Shown here in pieces: positions 46,101 to 61,053 of a stretch of DNA of 64,000 nt. The stretch's first letter is position 1. Every line of letters begins with the position of its first letter. Location of the stretch: NCBI GenBank assembly GCA_007115705.1, contig QXEO01000247.1:15445319-15509318 (forward strand), given 5' to 3'. Origin of the DNA: Dactylis glomerata (Eukaryota; Streptophyta; Magnoliopsida; Poales; Poaceae). Position numbers and translations under genes: made by a program. The notes under the pieces were generated by a model, which was not told where the DNA came from, searched no databases, and saw only the letters and a list, made by a program, of their open reading frames with translations.

Positions 46101-46836
46101 TCGAGCGTAGGGCGGGAATCCCCCCAAAGCTATCACTTTCCCCTAATATATGTAGTTACGTGTGTTAGGGTGTTTAGAGAGGCAACATCTATCTCTGAGG
46201 TGTCACCCTCTTCAGACGTACACATGCGATAACACTCTCGAAAATCTCGGACGTAGGGCGGGAAACTCCCACGACGGGTCTACTAGGGGGATCTTGGACT
46301 CCACGGTGTTGTTCCATGCTCCTATTGCCTAACCAAACAAAATAAAGTAAAAAGCTCCACCGGTCAACTGTTGTTGGTGGGAAGTCAAAGGGGTAGACCG
46401 CGCGGGCCCACCTGGCTAGAGTTTCGATGTACGCGGAGCCTGAGAAGAGTAGGAATCCCCCCAAAGCTATCACTTTCCCCTAATATATCTAGTTACGAGT
46501 GTTAGGGTGTTTAGATAGGCAACATCTATCTCCGAGGTGTCACCCTCTTCAGACGTACACATGCGATAACACTCTCAAAAATCTCGGGCGTAGGGCTGGA
46601 AACTCCCACGACGGGTCTACTAGGGGGGATCTTGGACTCCGCGGTGTTGTTCCATGCTCCTATTTCCTAACCAAACAAAATAAAGTAAAAAGGTCCACCG
46701 GTCAACCGTCGTTGGAGGGAAGTCAAAGGGGTAGACCACGCGGGCCCACCTGGCTAGAGTTTCGATGTACACGGAGCCTGAGAAGAGTAGGAATCCCCCC
46801 AAAGCTATCACTTTCCCCTAATATATCTAGTTACGT
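43165..46836 (+). repeat. 1836-bp tandem duplication within array 2
   Basis: 43165-45000 is repeated at 45001-46836: five full monomers and one short monomer. The junction monomer (44663-45007) is mosaic. Its first part has tags of the unit at 46499 (GTTACGAGTG, GGGCTGGAA), then from about 44805 it has tags of the unit at 43165 (CTATATCC, AAAATGGTCCATCGG). Before 45000 it returns briefly to the first type. Confidence 0.85.
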
Positions 46837-49800
46837 GTGTTAGGGTGTTTAGAGAGGCAACATCTATCTCTGAGGTGTCACCCTCTTCAGACGTACACAT
46901 GCGATAACACTCTCGAAAATCTTGGGCCTAGGGTGGGAAACTCCCACGATGGGTCTACTAGGGGGGATCTTGGACTCGACGGTGTTGTTCCATGCTCCTA
47001 TTGCCTAACCAAACAAAATAAAGTAAAAAGGTCCACCGGTCAACCGTCGTTGGAGAGAAGTCAAAGGGGTAGACCGTGCGGGCCCACCTGGCTAGAGTTT
47101 CGATGTACGTGGAGCCTGAGAAGAGTAGGAATCCCCCCAAAGCTATCACTTTCCCCTAATATATCTAGTTACGTGTGTTAGGGTGTTTAGAGAGGCAACA
47201 TCTACCTCCGAGGTGTCACCCTCTTCAGACGTACACATGCGATAACACTCTCGAAAATCCCGGGCGTAGGGCGGGAAACTCCCACGACGGGTCTACTAGG
47301 GGGGATCTTGGACTCCACGGTGTTGTTCCATGCTCCTATTTCCTAACCAAACAAAATAAAGTAAAAAGGTCCACCGGTCAACCGTCGTTGGAGGGAAGTC
47401 AAAGGGGTAGACCGTGCGGGCCCACCTGGCTAGAGTTTCGATGTACGCAGAGCCTGAGAAGAGTAGGAATCCCCCCAAAGCTATCACTTTACCCTAATAT
47501 ATGTAGTTACATGTGTTAGGGAGTTTAGAGAGCCAACATCTATCTTCGAGGTGTCACCCTCTTCACACGTACACATGCGATAACACTCTCGAAAATCTTG
47601 GGCGTAGGGCGGGAATCCCCCCAAAGCTATCCCTTTCCCCTAATATATGTAGCTATGTGTGTTAGGGTGTTTAGAGAGGCAACATCTATCTCTGAGGTGT
47701 CACCCTCTTCAGACGTACACATGCGATAACACTCTCGAATATCTCGGGCGTAGGGCGGGAAACTCCCACGATGGGTCTACTAGGGGGGATCTTGGACTCC
47801 ACGGTGTTGTTCCATGCTCCTATTGCCTAACCAAATAAAATAAAGTAAAAAGGTCCACCGGTCAACCGTCGTTGGATGGAAGTCAAAGGGGTAGACTGCG
47901 CGGGCCCACCTGGCTAGAGTTTTGATGTACGCGGAGCCTGAGAAGAGTAGGAATCCCCCCAAAGCTATCACTTTCCCCTAATATATCTAGTTACGTGTGT
48001 TAGGGTGTTTAGAGAGGCAACATCTATCTCCGAGGTGTCACCCTCTTCAGACGTACACATGCAATAACACTCTCGAAAATCTCGGGCGTAGGGCGGGAAA
48101 CTCCCACGACGGGTCTACTAGGGGGGATCTTGGACTCCACGGTGTTGTTCCATGCTCCTATTTTCTAACCAAACAAAATAAAGTAAAAAGGTCCACCGGT
48201 CAACTGTCGTTGGAGGGAAGTCAAAGGGGTAGACCGTGCGGGCCCACATGGCTAGAGTTTCGATGTACGTGGAGCCTGAGAAGAGTAGGAATCCCCCCAA
48301 AGCTATCACTTTCCCCTAATATATGTAGTTACATGTGTTAGGGGGTTTAGAGAGGCAACATCTATCTCCGAGGTGTCACCCTCTTCAGACATACACATGC
48401 GATAACACTCTCGAAAATCTTGGGCGTAGGGCGGGAATCCCCCCAAAGCTATCACTTTCCCCTAATATATGTAGCTATGTGTGTTAGGGTGTTTAGAGTG
48501 GCAACATCTATCTCCAAGGTGTCACCCTCTTCAGATGTACACATGCGATAACACTCTCGAAAATCTCGAGCGTAGGGCAGGAATCTCCCACGACGGGTCT
48601 ACTAGGTGGGATCTTGGAGTCCACGGTGTTGTTCCATGCTCCTATTGCCTAACCAAACAAAATAAAGTAAAAAGGTCCACCGGTCAACTGTCGTTGGAGG
48701 GAAGTCAAAGGGGTAGACCGCGCGGGCCCACCTGGCTAGAGTTTCGATGTACGCGGAGCCTGAGAAGAGTAGGAATCCCCCCAAAGCTATCACTTTCCCC
48801 TAATATATGTAGTTACATGTGTTAGGGTGTTTAGAGAGGCAACATCTATCTCCGAGGTGTCACCATCTTCAGACGTACACATGCGATAACACTCTCAAAA
48901 ATCAAGGGCGTAGGGCGGGAATCCCCCCAAAGCTATCACTGTCCCCTAATATATGTAGTTACGTGTGTTAGGGTGTTTAGAGAGGCGACATCTATCTCTG
49001 AGGTCTCACTCTCTTCAGACGTATAGATGCGATAACACTCTCGAAAATCTCGGGCGTAGGGCGGGAAACTCCCACGACGGGTCTACTAGGGGGATCTCGG
49101 ACTCCACGGTGTTGTTCCATGCTCCTATTGCCTAACCAAACAAAATAAAGTAAAAAGGTCCACCAGTCAACCGTCATTGGAGGGAAGTCAAAGGGGTAGA
49201 CCGCGTGGGCCCACCTGGCTAGAGTTTCGATGTACGCGGAGCCTGAGAAGAGTAGGAATGCCCCCAAAGCTATCACTTTCCCCTAATATATCTAGTTATG
49301 TGTGTTAGGGTGTTTAGATAGGCAACATCTATCTCCGAGGTGTCACCCTCTTCAGACGTACACATGCGATAACACTCTCGAAAATCTCGGGCGTAGGGCG
49401 GGGAACTCCCACGACGGGTCTACTAGGGGGGATCTTGGACTCCGCGGTGTTGTTCCATGCTCATATTTCCTAACCAAACAAAATAAAGTAAAAAGGTCCA
49501 CTGGTCAACCATCGTTGGAGGGAAGTCAAAGGGGTAGACCGCGCGGGCCCACCTGGCTAGAGTTTTGATGTACACGGAGCCTGAGAAGAGTAGGAATCCT
49601 CCCAAAGCTATCACTTTCCCCTAATATATCTAGTTATGTGTGTTAGGGTGTTTAGAGAGGCAACATCTATCTCTGAGGTGTCACCCTCTTCAGACGTACA
49701 CATGCGATAACACTCTCGAAAATCTCGGGCGTATGGTGGAAACTCCCACGATAGGTCTACTAGGGGGATCCTAGACTCCACGGTGTTGTTCCATGCCCCT

Positions 49801-50613
49801 ATTGCCTAACCAATAAAAATAAAGTAAAAAGGTCCACCGGTCAACAGTCGTTGGAGGGAAGTCAAAGGGGTAGACCGTGCGGGCCCACCTGGCTAGAGTT
49901 TCGATGTACGTGGAGCCTGAAAAGAGTAGGAATCCCCCCAAACCTATCCCTTTCCCCTAATATATCTAGTTACGTGTGTTAGGGTGTTTAGAGAGGCAAC
50001 ATCTATCTCCGAGGTGTCACCCTCTTCAGACGTACACATGCAATAACACTCTCGAAAATCTCGGGCGTAGGGCGGGAAACTCCCACGACGGGTCTACTAG
50101 GGGGGATCTTGGACTCCGCGGTGTTGTTCCATGCTCCTATTTCCTAACCAAACAAAATAAAGTAAAAAGGTCCACCGGTCAACCGTCGTTGGAGGGAAGT
50201 CAAAGGGGTAGACCGCACGGGCCTACCTGGCTAGAGTTTTGATGTACGCGGAGCCTGAGAAGAGTAGGAATCCCCCCAAAGCTATCACTTTCCCCTAATA
50301 TATCTAGTTATGTGTGTTAGGGTGTTTAGAGAGGCAACATCTACCTCTGAGGTGTCACCCTCTTCAGACGTACACATGCGATAACACTCTCAAAAATCTC
50401 GGGCGTAGGGCGGGAAACTCCCACGACAGGTCTACTAGGGGGGATCTTGGACTCAACGGTGTTGTTCCATGCTCCTATTTCCTAACCAAACAAAATAAAG
50501 TAAAAAGGTCCACTGGTCAACTCTCGTTGGAGGGAAGTCAAAGGGGTAGACCATGCGGGCCCACCTGGCTAGAGTTTCGATGTGCGCGGAGCCTGAGAAG
50601 AGTAGGAATCCCC

Positions 50614-53600
50614 CCAAAGCTATCACTTTCCCCTAATATATGTAGTTACATGTGTTAGGGAGTTTAGAGAGCCAACATCTATCTCCGAGGTGTCACCCTC
50701 TTCAGACGTACACATGCAATAACACTCTCGAAAATCTTGGGCGTAGGGCGGGAATCCCCCCAAAGCTATCCCTTTCCCCTAATATATGTAGCTATGTGTG
50801 TTAGGGTGTTTAGAGAGGCAACATTTATCTCTGAGGTGTCACCCTCTTCAGACGTACACATGCGATAACACTCTCGAATATCTCGGGCGTAGGGCGGGAA
50901 ACTCCCACGATGGGTCTACTAGGGGGGATCTTGGACTCCACGGTGTTGTTCCATGCTCCTATTGCCTAACCAAATAAAATAAAGTAAAAAGGTCCACCGG
51001 TCAACCGTCGTTGGAGGGAAGTCAAAGGGGTAGACCATGTGGGCCCACCTGGCTAGAGTTTCGATGTACGCGGAGCCTGAGAAGAGTAGGAATCCCCCCA
51101 AAGCTATCACTTTCCCTTAATATATGTAGTTACATGTGTTAGGGTGTTTAGAGAGGCAACATCTATCTCCGAGGTGTCACCCTCTTCAGACGTACACATG
51201 CGATAACACTCTCGAAAATCTTGGGCGTAGGGCGGGAATCCCCCCAAAGCTATCACTTTCCCCTAATATATGTAGCTATGTGTGTTAGGGTGTTTAGAGT
51301 GGCAACATCTATCTCCGAGGTGTCACCCTCTTCAGATGTACACATGCGATAACACTCTCAAAAATCTCGAGCGTAGGGCAGGAATCTCCCACGACGGGTC
51401 TACTAGGGGGATCTTGGAGTCCACGGTGTTGTTCCATGCTCCTATTGCCTAACCAAACAAAATAAAGTAAAAAGCTCCACCGGTCAACTATCGTTGGAGG
51501 GAAGTCAAAGGGGTAGACCGCGCGGGCCCACCTGGCTAGAGTTTCGATGTACGCGGAGCCTGAGAAGAGTAGGAATCCCCCCAAAGCTATCACTTTCCCC
51601 TAATATATGTAGTTACATGTGTTAGGGTGTTTAGAGAGGCAACATCTATCTCCGAGGTATCACCCTCTTCAGACGTACACATGCGATAACACTCTCAAAA
51701 ACCTCGGGCATAGGGCGGGAATCCCCCCAAAGCTATCACTTTCCCCTAATATATGTAGTTATGTGTGTTAGGGTGTTTAGAGAGGCAACATCTACCTCCG
51801 AGGTGTCACCCTCTTCAGACGTACACATGCGATAACACTCTCAAAAATCTCGGGCGTAGGGCGGGAAACTCCCACGACGGGTCTACTAGGGGGGATCTTG
51901 GACTCAACGGTGTTGTTCCATGCTCCTATTTCCTAACCAAACAAAATAAAGTAAAAAGGTCCACCGGTCAACCGTCGTTGGAGGGAAGTCAAAGGGGTAG
52001 ACCGTGCGGGCCCACCTGGCTAGAGTTTCGATGTACGCGGAGCCTGAAAAGAGTAGGAATCCCCCCAAAGCTATCACTTTCCCCTAATATATGTAGTTAC
52101 ATGTGTTAGGGAGTTTAGAGAGCCAACATCTATCTCCGAGGTGTCACCCTCTTCAGACGTACACATGCGATAACACTCTCGAAAATCTTGGGCGTAGGGC
52201 GGGAATCCCCCCAAAGCTATCCCTTTCCCCTAATATATGTAGCTATGTGTGTTAGGGTGTTTAGAGAGGCAACATTTATCTCTGAGGTGTCACCCTCTTC
52301 AGACGTACACATGCGATAACACTCTCGAATATCTCGGGCGTAGGGCGGGAAACTCCCACGATCGGTCTACTAGGGGGGATCTTGGACTCCACGGTGTTGT
52401 TCCATGCTCCTATTGCCTAACCAAATAAAATAAAGTAAAAAGGTCCACCGGTCAACCGTCGTTGGAGGGAAGTCAAAGGGGTAGACCATGTGGGCCCACC
52501 TGGCTAGAGTTTCGATGTACGCGGAGCTTGAGAAGAGTAGGAATCCCCCCAAAGCTATCACTTTCCCTTAATATATGTAGTTACATGTGTTAGGGTGTTT
52601 AGAGAGGCAACATCTATCTCCGAGGTGTCACCCTCTTCAGACGTACACATGCGATAACACTCTCGAAAATCTTGGGCGTAGGGCGGGAATCCCCCCAAAG
52701 CTATCACTTTCCCCTAATATATGTAGCTATGTGTGTTAGGGTGTTTAGAGTGGCAACATCTATCTCCGAGGTGTCACCCTCTTCAGATGTACACATGCGA
52801 TAACACTCTCAAAAATCTCGAGCGTAGGGCAGGAATCTCCCACGACGGGTCTACTAGGGGGATCTTGGAGTCCACGGTGTTGTTCCATGCTCCTATTGCC
52901 TAACCAAACAAAATAAAGTAAAAAGCTCCACCGGTCAACTATCGTTGGAGGGAAGTCAAAGGGGTAGACCGCGCGGGCCCACCTGGCTAGAGTTTCGATG
53001 TACGCGGAGCCTGAGAAGAGTAGGAATCCCCCCAAAGCTATCACTTTCCCCTAATATATGTAGTTACATGTGTTAGGGTGTTTAGAGAGGCAACATCTAT
53101 CTCCGAGGTATCACCCTCTTCAGACGTACACATGCGATAACACTCTCAAAAACCTCGGGCATAGGGCGGGAATCCCCCCAAAGCTATCACTTTCCCCTAA
53201 TATATGTAGTTACGTGTGTTAGGGTGTTTAGAGAGGCAACATCTACCTCCGAGGTGTCACCCTCTTCAGACGTACACATGCGATAACACTCTCAAAAATC
53301 TCGGGCGTAGGGCGGGAAACTCCCACGACGGGTCTACTAGGGGGGATCTTGGACTCAACGGTGTTGTTCCATGCTCCTATTTCCTAACCAAACAAAATAA
53401 AGTAAAAAGGTCCACCGGTCAACCGTCGTTGGAGGGAAGTCAAAGGGGTAGACCGTGTGGGCCCACCTGGCTAGAGTTTCGATGTACGCGGAGCCTGAAA
53501 AGAGTAGGAATCCCCCCAAAGCTATCACTTTCCCCTAATATATGTAGTTACATGTGTTAGGGAGTTTAGAGAGCCAACATCTATCTCCGAGGTGTCACCC

Positions 53601-54968
53601 TCTTCAGACGTACACATGCGATAACACTCTCGAAAATCTTGGGCGTAGGGCGGGAATCCCCCCAAAGCTATCCCTTTCCCCTAATATATGTAGCTATGTG
53701 TGTTAGGGTGTTTAGAGAGGCAACATTTATCTCTGAGGTGTCACCCTCTTCAGACGTACACATGCGATAACACTCTCGAATATCTCGGGCGTAGGGCGGG
53801 AAACTCCCACGATCGGTCTACTAGGGGGGATCTTGGACTCCACGGTGTTGTTCCATGCTCCTATTGCCTAACCAAATAAAATAAAGTAAAAAGGTCCACC
53901 GGTCAACCGTCGTTGGAGGGAAGTCAAAGGGGTAGACCACGCGGGCCCACCTGGCTAGAGTTTCGATGTACGCGGAGCCTGAGAAGAGTAGGAATCCCCC
54001 CAAAGCTATCACTTTCCCTTAATATATGTAGTTACATGTGTTAGGGTCTTTAGAGAGGCAACATCTATCTCCGAGGTGTCACCCTCTTCAGACGTACACA
54101 TGCGATAACACTCTCGAAAATCTTGGGCGTAGGGCGGGAATCCCCCCAAAGCTATCACTTTCCCCTAATATATGTAGCTATGTGTGTTAGGGTGTTTAGA
54201 GAGGCAACATCTATCTCTGAGGTGTCACCCTCTTCAGATGTACACATGCGACAACACTCTCAAAAATCTCGAGGGTAGGGCAGGAATCTCCCACGACGGG
54301 TCTACTAGGGGGATCTTGGAGTCCACGGTGTTGTTCCATGCTCCTATTGCCTAACCAAACAAAATAAAGTAAAAAGGTCCACCGGTCAACTATCGTTGGA
54401 GGGAAGTCAAAGGGGTAGAACGCGCGGGCCCACCTAGCTAGAGTTTCGATGTACGCGGAGCCTGAGAAGAGTAGGAATCCCCCCAAAGCTATCACTTTCC
54501 CCTAATATATGTAGTTACATGTGTTAGGGTGTTTAGAGAGGCAACATCTATCTCCGAGGTATCACCCTTTTCAGACGTACACATGCGATAAGACTCTCAA
54601 AAACCTCGGGCATAGGGCGGGAATCCCCCCAAAGCTATCACTTTCCCCTAATATATGTAGTTACGTGTGTTAGGGTGTTTAGAGAGGCAACATCTATCTC
54701 TGAGGTGTCACTCTCTTCAGACGTATACATGCGATAACACTCTCTAAAATCTCGGGCGTAGGGCGGGAAACTCCCACGACGGGTCTACTAGGGGGATCTT
54801 GGACTCCACGGTGTTGTTCCATGCTCCTATTGCCTAACCAAACAAAATAAAGTAAAAAGGTCCACCGGTCAACCGTCATTGGAGGGAAGTCAAAGGGGTA
54901 GACCGCGCGGGCCCACCTGGCTAGAGTTTCGATGTATGCGGAGCTTGAGAAGAGTAGGAATCCCCCCC
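50614..54968 (+). repeat. Higher-order repeat: three 1.45-kb blocks in array 2
   Basis: The block of three short-full monomer pairs present twice in array 1 occurs three times here, starting near 50614, 52067 and 53518. Starts of equivalent tags differ by 1451 bases (for example 51309, 52760 and 54211). Confidence 0.85.
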
Positions 54969-55793
54969 AAAGCTATCACTTTCCCCTAATATATCTAGTT
55001 ATGTGTGTTAGGGTGTTTAGATAGGCAACATCTATCTCTGAGGTGTCACCCTCTTCAGACGTACACATGCGATAACACTCTCGAAAATCTCGGGCGTAGG
55101 GCGGGAAACTCCCACGAAGGGTCTACTAGGGGGTATCTTGGACTCCGCGGTGTTGTTCCATGCTCATATTTCCTAACCAAACAAAATAAAGTAAAAAGGT
55201 CCACTGGTCAACCGTCGTTGGAGGGAAGTCAAAGGGGTAGACCGCGCGGGCCCACCTGGCTAGAGTTTTGATGTACACGGAGCCTGAGAAGAGTAGGAAT
55301 CCTCCCAAAGCTATCACTTTCCCCTAATATATCTAGTTACGTGTGTTAGTGTGTTTAGAGAGGCAACATCTATCTCTCAGGTGTCACCCTCTTCAGACGT
55401 ACACATGCGATAACACTCTCAAAAATCTCGGGCGTAGGGTGGGAAACTCCCACGATGGGTCTACTAGGGGGGATCCTGGACTCCACGGTGTTGTTCCATG
55501 CTCCTATTGCCTAACCAAATAAAATAAAGTAAAAAGGTCCACCGGTCAACCGTCGTTGGAGGGAAGTCAAAGGGGTAGACCGCGCGGGCCCACCCGGCTA
55601 GAGTTTCGATGTACGCGGAGCATGAGAAGAGTAGGAATCCCCCCAAAGCTATCACTTTCCCCTAATATATCTAGTTACGTGTGTTAGGGTGTTTAGAGAG
55701 GCAATATCTATCTCCGAGGTGTCACCCTCTTCAGACGTACACATGCGATAACACTCTCGAAAATCTCTGAGGTGTTACCCTCTTCAGACGTAC

Positions 55794-57216
55794 CTATAAA
55801 TGGTTTATTATTCAACCGAGTGATGAATTTTAAACCCTAAGCATTTTAATATTTTTTAGAATTGTCTTGGCCCAATTTTCAAATTGAATTTTGGTAGCTC
55901 CTTCACTAAACATCTATTTGCGCCACTTAGAAAATAAAAAAAATGAGTTTTTCATGCAAAGAAAATGAAAAATTCCTTCTGCAACATTGTTTGTCATTCC
56001 GAGTCGAACACTTTTGCACAATATAGGATCATTTGAACAAACTATGCCATGATTGTGGCCATGACATCGTTAGTTTAGCTTAAAACTCAAGAATCTTCGT
56101 ACATGGTAGCTCTTTTGTATATATGGGTGGAATCTTGCAAAACTTTATTTATATCTCTGATAAAATATCAACTTGTGCATCTAAAAATCATTTTTTTTAA
56201 ATTATGTGAAAACTATTAAGCACTTGGAGTTCAAATTGGGCCCACTTCCTGCTAAATCCGCAGAAAGTTGTCAGAAAATTAAAAAAATACCTATAAATGG
56301 TTTATTATTCAACCAAGTGGTCAATGTCAAACCCTAAGTGGTATACTATTTTTGTAAATTATTTTGGTTCGATTATCAAATTGAATTTTGGTAGCTCCTT
56401 TACAAAAGCATCGATTTGTGGCACTCAGAAAATGAAAAATGACTTTTTTGTGCAAACAAAATGAAAACTTCCTTCAGCAACATTGTTTGTCATTCCGAGT
56501 CGAACACTTTTGCACAATATAAGATCATTTGAACAAACTATGTCATGATTGTGGCCATAATATTGGTAGTTTGGCTTAAAAGTTAGGAATCTTCATACAT
56601 GATAGCTCTGTTTTGAGAACACTTTTTTTAAAATTTTTTAATATTCCAAGTTTGTTATTTTTCCTTAGAATTAGGTCAAATAACATGACGCAGCGTGAAG
56701 GTTTTCTATTTTTTTGATTTTTTAAGAATTTCTTGTCCCGGTTTTAAAAGGCGATCAAAACGGTGAGCGCGACCGTTCTTAGATCGGGGTAGAATCTTGC
56801 GATTTTTTTTGTAGATCTCTGATAAAATAGCAAGTTGTGCACCTAAAAATATTTTTTGCAAAAAATCATGAGCAAACTATGAAGTACTTGTAGTTCAAAT
56901 TCGACCCACTTCCAACTGAATCAGCAGAAAGTTATCAAAAAATTAGAAAATACCTTGCAATTGTTTATTATTGAAACAATTGCTGAATCGTAAACCCTGA
57001 GTGGTATAGTATTTTTGGAGATTGTTTTGGTCCAATTGACTAATTGAATTTTGGTAGCTCCTTCACAAAAGCATCAATTTGTGGCAATCTGAAAATGGAA
57101 AATGAGTTTTTCATGCAAAGACAGAGGAAACTTCCTTCATCAACATTGTTTGTCATCCCAAGTCAAACACTTTTGCACAATATAGGATCATTTGACAAAT
57201 CTATGTCATGGTTGTG
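55794..57216 (+). repeat. AT-rich region with three degenerate direct repeats (copy 2)
   Basis: Near-identical to 29178-30600, shifted by 26616. Non-coding. Confidence 0.8.
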
Positions 57217-57315
57217 GCCATGATATTGGTTATTTGGCTTGATATGTGGATATATGTTTTTGGCCAATCAGATGAGAGAACCAAAGTACACACAGATCAC
57301 CTCATACAAGTAGAT

Positions 57316-60300
57316 CTCAGCCATCCAATGATCTCCATCCAACGCCTGAGCAATACCAACAGTGCAGGAAAAGACGCGGGATCTGGAACTGGAATCCCGC
57401 CCACGCCCCAATACCCCACGGGCGGGATCGAATTTCATTTTTGGTTTATATCCCGTGGACGGGCCAACGAAACCCTATCTTGTTTCCTCTCCATCTTTCT
57501 CAGCCGCCACACGCGAGATCCATCTCCCCCGATTGCCAAGCCGCGCCGCCGTCTCCTCCGATGGCACAAGGCGACGAGGTCCTCCGACAAAAACCGCCTA
57601 GACACAGACGCACAGAGAGAATCGAAGGAGAGATCGAGATCTAGGATTCTAGGGCAATTGCTGCTAGCCATGGCGCCGCCGAAGCCGACCTCTCCCCGCT
57701 CCGATTCCGACATAGAATCTGGCCAGGGCCTGCCATGCCCGCCTGCGCCATCTCTAGCTCCTCTATAGGCGCTGCGTCGTGGAGCTCAGGAGGGAGGGCC
57801 CCGCGTCGCACCCGCTGCATTCCCCTGCGCACCAGCTGGCTCCGCCGCTCGTGCCAGGCTTCCTCGCGCCTCCCGCGCCCGCGCAGGCGCCAGCACTCAC
57901 GCCAACGACCGTGCCGAACGGCGTGGGGTAACTCGAAGGTACGCAGATCGTTCCCAGATCACGAATACCGTGTACAGAGACGAGAGGATTTGCACTTCAG
58001 ATTTGATGTGGAACACCGATACAGTTTTGCACTTCAGATTTCATGTTTTTATCTGCTTGTAGAGTCACAGCTAATCTTGAAAGAGTACTATGGTCTAATT
58101 CCGCTAATGCTTTGTATTAGGCCAGCACAGTGAAGTGGTTCTGATAGAGTAATTTATTCAAACCATCCCTAACATAAACATCCGTACTACAAGCTCAGTT
58201 GTACTGATCGTCAAATGAATTAAGAAGTGCATTTGTCCCAGGAAATTAGCACATATAATATGTAATTTGTCCAAGATAAACCAATGAAGAAGTGCTACTT
58301 TTTTGTTGCATCATATCATGGTTAAATATTTGAAATGTCCTGCTCATGGTGGAAGCACAGCTTGAATCAGATGCTAAACCAGGAAAAGATTTCTATTATA
58401 AAATGCAATTCTTGGGTTCCATGTGTATATATCATTATGAAGGTGATGCTGACCAGGTTCATTATACAGAGAGGAGCACGAGGTCCTTGGACCATGGCGA
58501 TGGCGGCAGGTGATGCTGACCAGGTTCGGCGACCGGCTTCACCGCGCGAGGCATCATGGTATCTCCCCTGTCGTTCCTCTCCTCTCCCTCCTCGTTCCTC
58601 TCCATGCTAGTAATGCAGCGCCAACAGCTGGTTCCACCTGCTAGTAATGAAATTGCCCTGTGCTGCATTGACTGTTCTGTCTCTCCTGGCTGCCCTGTAT
58701 AATTTACAAAATGATGATACTCACAGTCTGCTACATGACTGCTTGGTCTGTATGTTTTACTTATGATTGACGAGTTCACAGAATAGATGGTTGTTTTGTA
58801 TCTGCTCCTCGCAAAGCAAATCACGACAAGCATTCTTCACTGTATTTTTCTGTCTTTATTCTATTCCTGCAGATATGTTGTGCTACCCCCTGTTATTTTG
58901 AATTAACCTGATATTTTGAGTTGCATTGGGTGCTTATTTCTATCAACAAAATCCGAGCATGAGTAAAACTAGTCACTCTCATAGTACTGCGTGTGTGCCC
59001 TTTCTAATTCAGCAATTGCACATTGTAAGATGATCTGTTATGTTCTGTCAGTATACTTCTGGGTGCTGGATCTTATTACATGCCTGAGCTAATAAAACAA
59101 TAGTAAGATGTTTAACTTGTTACAATTTTCTTCTATCCATATATTGCAGTGAACATATACTATATCTGCACTTATTACACAATACTTGTTATCTTAAATC
59201 CTTGTCACCAGCATGCTAAGTTGTTGAGTTTTGTTGCGATTTTGATCTTAAATGCATTGCTTGACTTGAGTTGATACAAATAGCTAGCTGTGTATTTTTT
59301 TATATGTTTTATAAATGATAGTTTTTGCGAGATGTGCTCATGCTGATTTTCGTTGAAATGACACTGTTATGCACCATATTTTTTACTTAGCTTTATGCTT
59401 TACATGTGTTCTGGAGCCCATCACCTTTGATTCTTACTGGCCTTTGCGCAAGACGATAACATTATCTTTGATGCTTTATTACTGACCCTCACCTTTGTTC
59501 TTGCAGGTCGAAAGGAGCGGAGACGTCCTCGACCCTAGCGCCCTGGAAAAGGTCCTCCCCCTGTTCTGCCATGCCATGTGCTAGAGTCTAGCTTTGATAC
59601 TTGCTAGTGCATATTGTTGCTATTCCTGTGAAATATGAGCTTCATCTTGTCATTATGTGATATTTTTTTTGCTTTCTGGAAAATTACTTGCTGCTGCTCA
59701 TGGTGCTTAACAGTGAGTTTTGACTTACTATTACTGTGCTGCTCCACTTGTGGGTGCTGGATCTTACGATCTGACATTTAGATAACATGCTAAGGAAGAT
59801 TTTGGTAGATCTTTTTTTTGCATATAATGTATATAAGAATGCTCTGATTTTGGCATTACGAAATGTTAATCTCTTCTGTTTGTACCTTGCTGTTTCAAAT
59901 TCTGAAGTTTTTCGTTAGTGGAGTTTTGAGTTGTGATTATGTGTGGCTGTATGGTCATGGGTCTGCTCTAGCCAATATTTTGATCTAACTGCGATGTAGT
60001 TCATAATTGATGATTGTAAAATCTGCTTTCCCTTGTTCTCTAGTTTCAGGTACAGACATGTCTACTTCTATTGACTTACAACCATTTTGTGTGGTTTACT
60101 CAAACTAGTAAGATGTTTACCCTATTACATGTTAGCTCATTGGCATTCAAATTTCTTCTATCAATATTTAGCAATGAATTGATGTATATTATGTCTCTAC
60201 TGTCATCTGAATATATATGTTGCTTGCTATTTTCTTAGCTACAAAAGTTTAATGATGAATCCTTTAAACTTGAACTGAATACCTGTAGCATTTCCTAGTT

Positions 60301-60416
60301 GTGTGGTTCTTCTTTGTTATGTAGTGATGATGCTCTTGGCGGCGATGCTTGTGTTGTGCCGGTGCTCAAAGTCCGTTGTCGACCGGTTTGTATGGAACAT
60401 GGTGTTTTGTGATCAT
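57316..60416 (+). pseudogene. Gene-like segment carried by the transposon (copy 2)
   Basis: A near-identical copy of 30700-33800, with the ATG equivalent at 57670, the exon-like stretch at 59507 and the terminal exon candidate at 60325-60412. The same uncertainties apply. No disabling change separates it from copy 1 that I can see, but the model itself is unproven. Confidence 0.4.
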
Positions 60417-60756
60417 TTGGGCTATATGTAATGAATTTATTGTGCTCGTGATAACATCATGTGAACTTGTCGTGGTGCCATGACCATATGGAGATCGTTT
60501 GAACTATGTGTTTTGTGATCGTTTGAACTATGTGTAATGGAACTATGTGTTTTATGATCGTTTGAACTTTGTGTAATGAATTTGTGACTTGGTTATGAAT
60601 GTTTCATATGGAGATTTGTTGAGATGTTTATGAATGTTTATGGATGCAGTGATTTTGTGAGATTATTAGTTTACATGTGATGAAATATTGAATCTGGTAT
60701 TTTATTTGTAGGAATGTTACAGAAAACAAATAGAAAAGAAAAACCTATGAAGCTAA
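60417..60756 (+). other. AT-rich stretch with short direct repeats (copy 2)
   Basis: Copy of 33801-34140. No feature beyond the repeated GATCGTTTGAACT phrases. Confidence 0.6.
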
Positions 60757-61018
60757 GCCGACGGCTTTGCCGTCGGCCTAGCTCGCCACCAGGCGGCCGA
60801 CATGATTCTAGAATTTGACACGTGGAAGCTAAGCCGACGGCTTTGCCGTCGGCCTATCTCGATACTAGAATTCTGCACGTCTACGTATACCGACCGCTTT
60901 GCCGTTGGCCTAACTCATTACAAGAACTCGGCACGTGGATGTATGTTGACGGCCATAGCCGTCGGCCTACCTTATCTTCCGGCCGAACCGCATATGCCGA
61001 CGGTCGTGCCCGTCGGAG
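60757..61018. repeat. Right inner subterminal GCCGACGGC cluster (copy 2)
   Basis: Copy of 34141-34402 with a few substitutions. Confidence 0.8.
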
Positions 61019-61053
61019 TAGCTTCGCCCAGCAAGGTCAGAGCAGTTGACACG

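Larger units (their letters stand above)
42723..55793 (+). repeat. Satellite-like tandem array 2: 338-bp monomers with 146-bp short form
   Basis: Same monomers and order as array 1 but with about 8 more full and 4 more short units, roughly 32 full and 14 short. Relative to array 1 the offset steps from 23328 to 25164 and then to 26616. It therefore gained 1836 bp (5 x 338 + 146) and 1451 bp (about 3 x 338 + 3 x 146). Recurrent small open frames are repeat by-products. Confidence 0.95.
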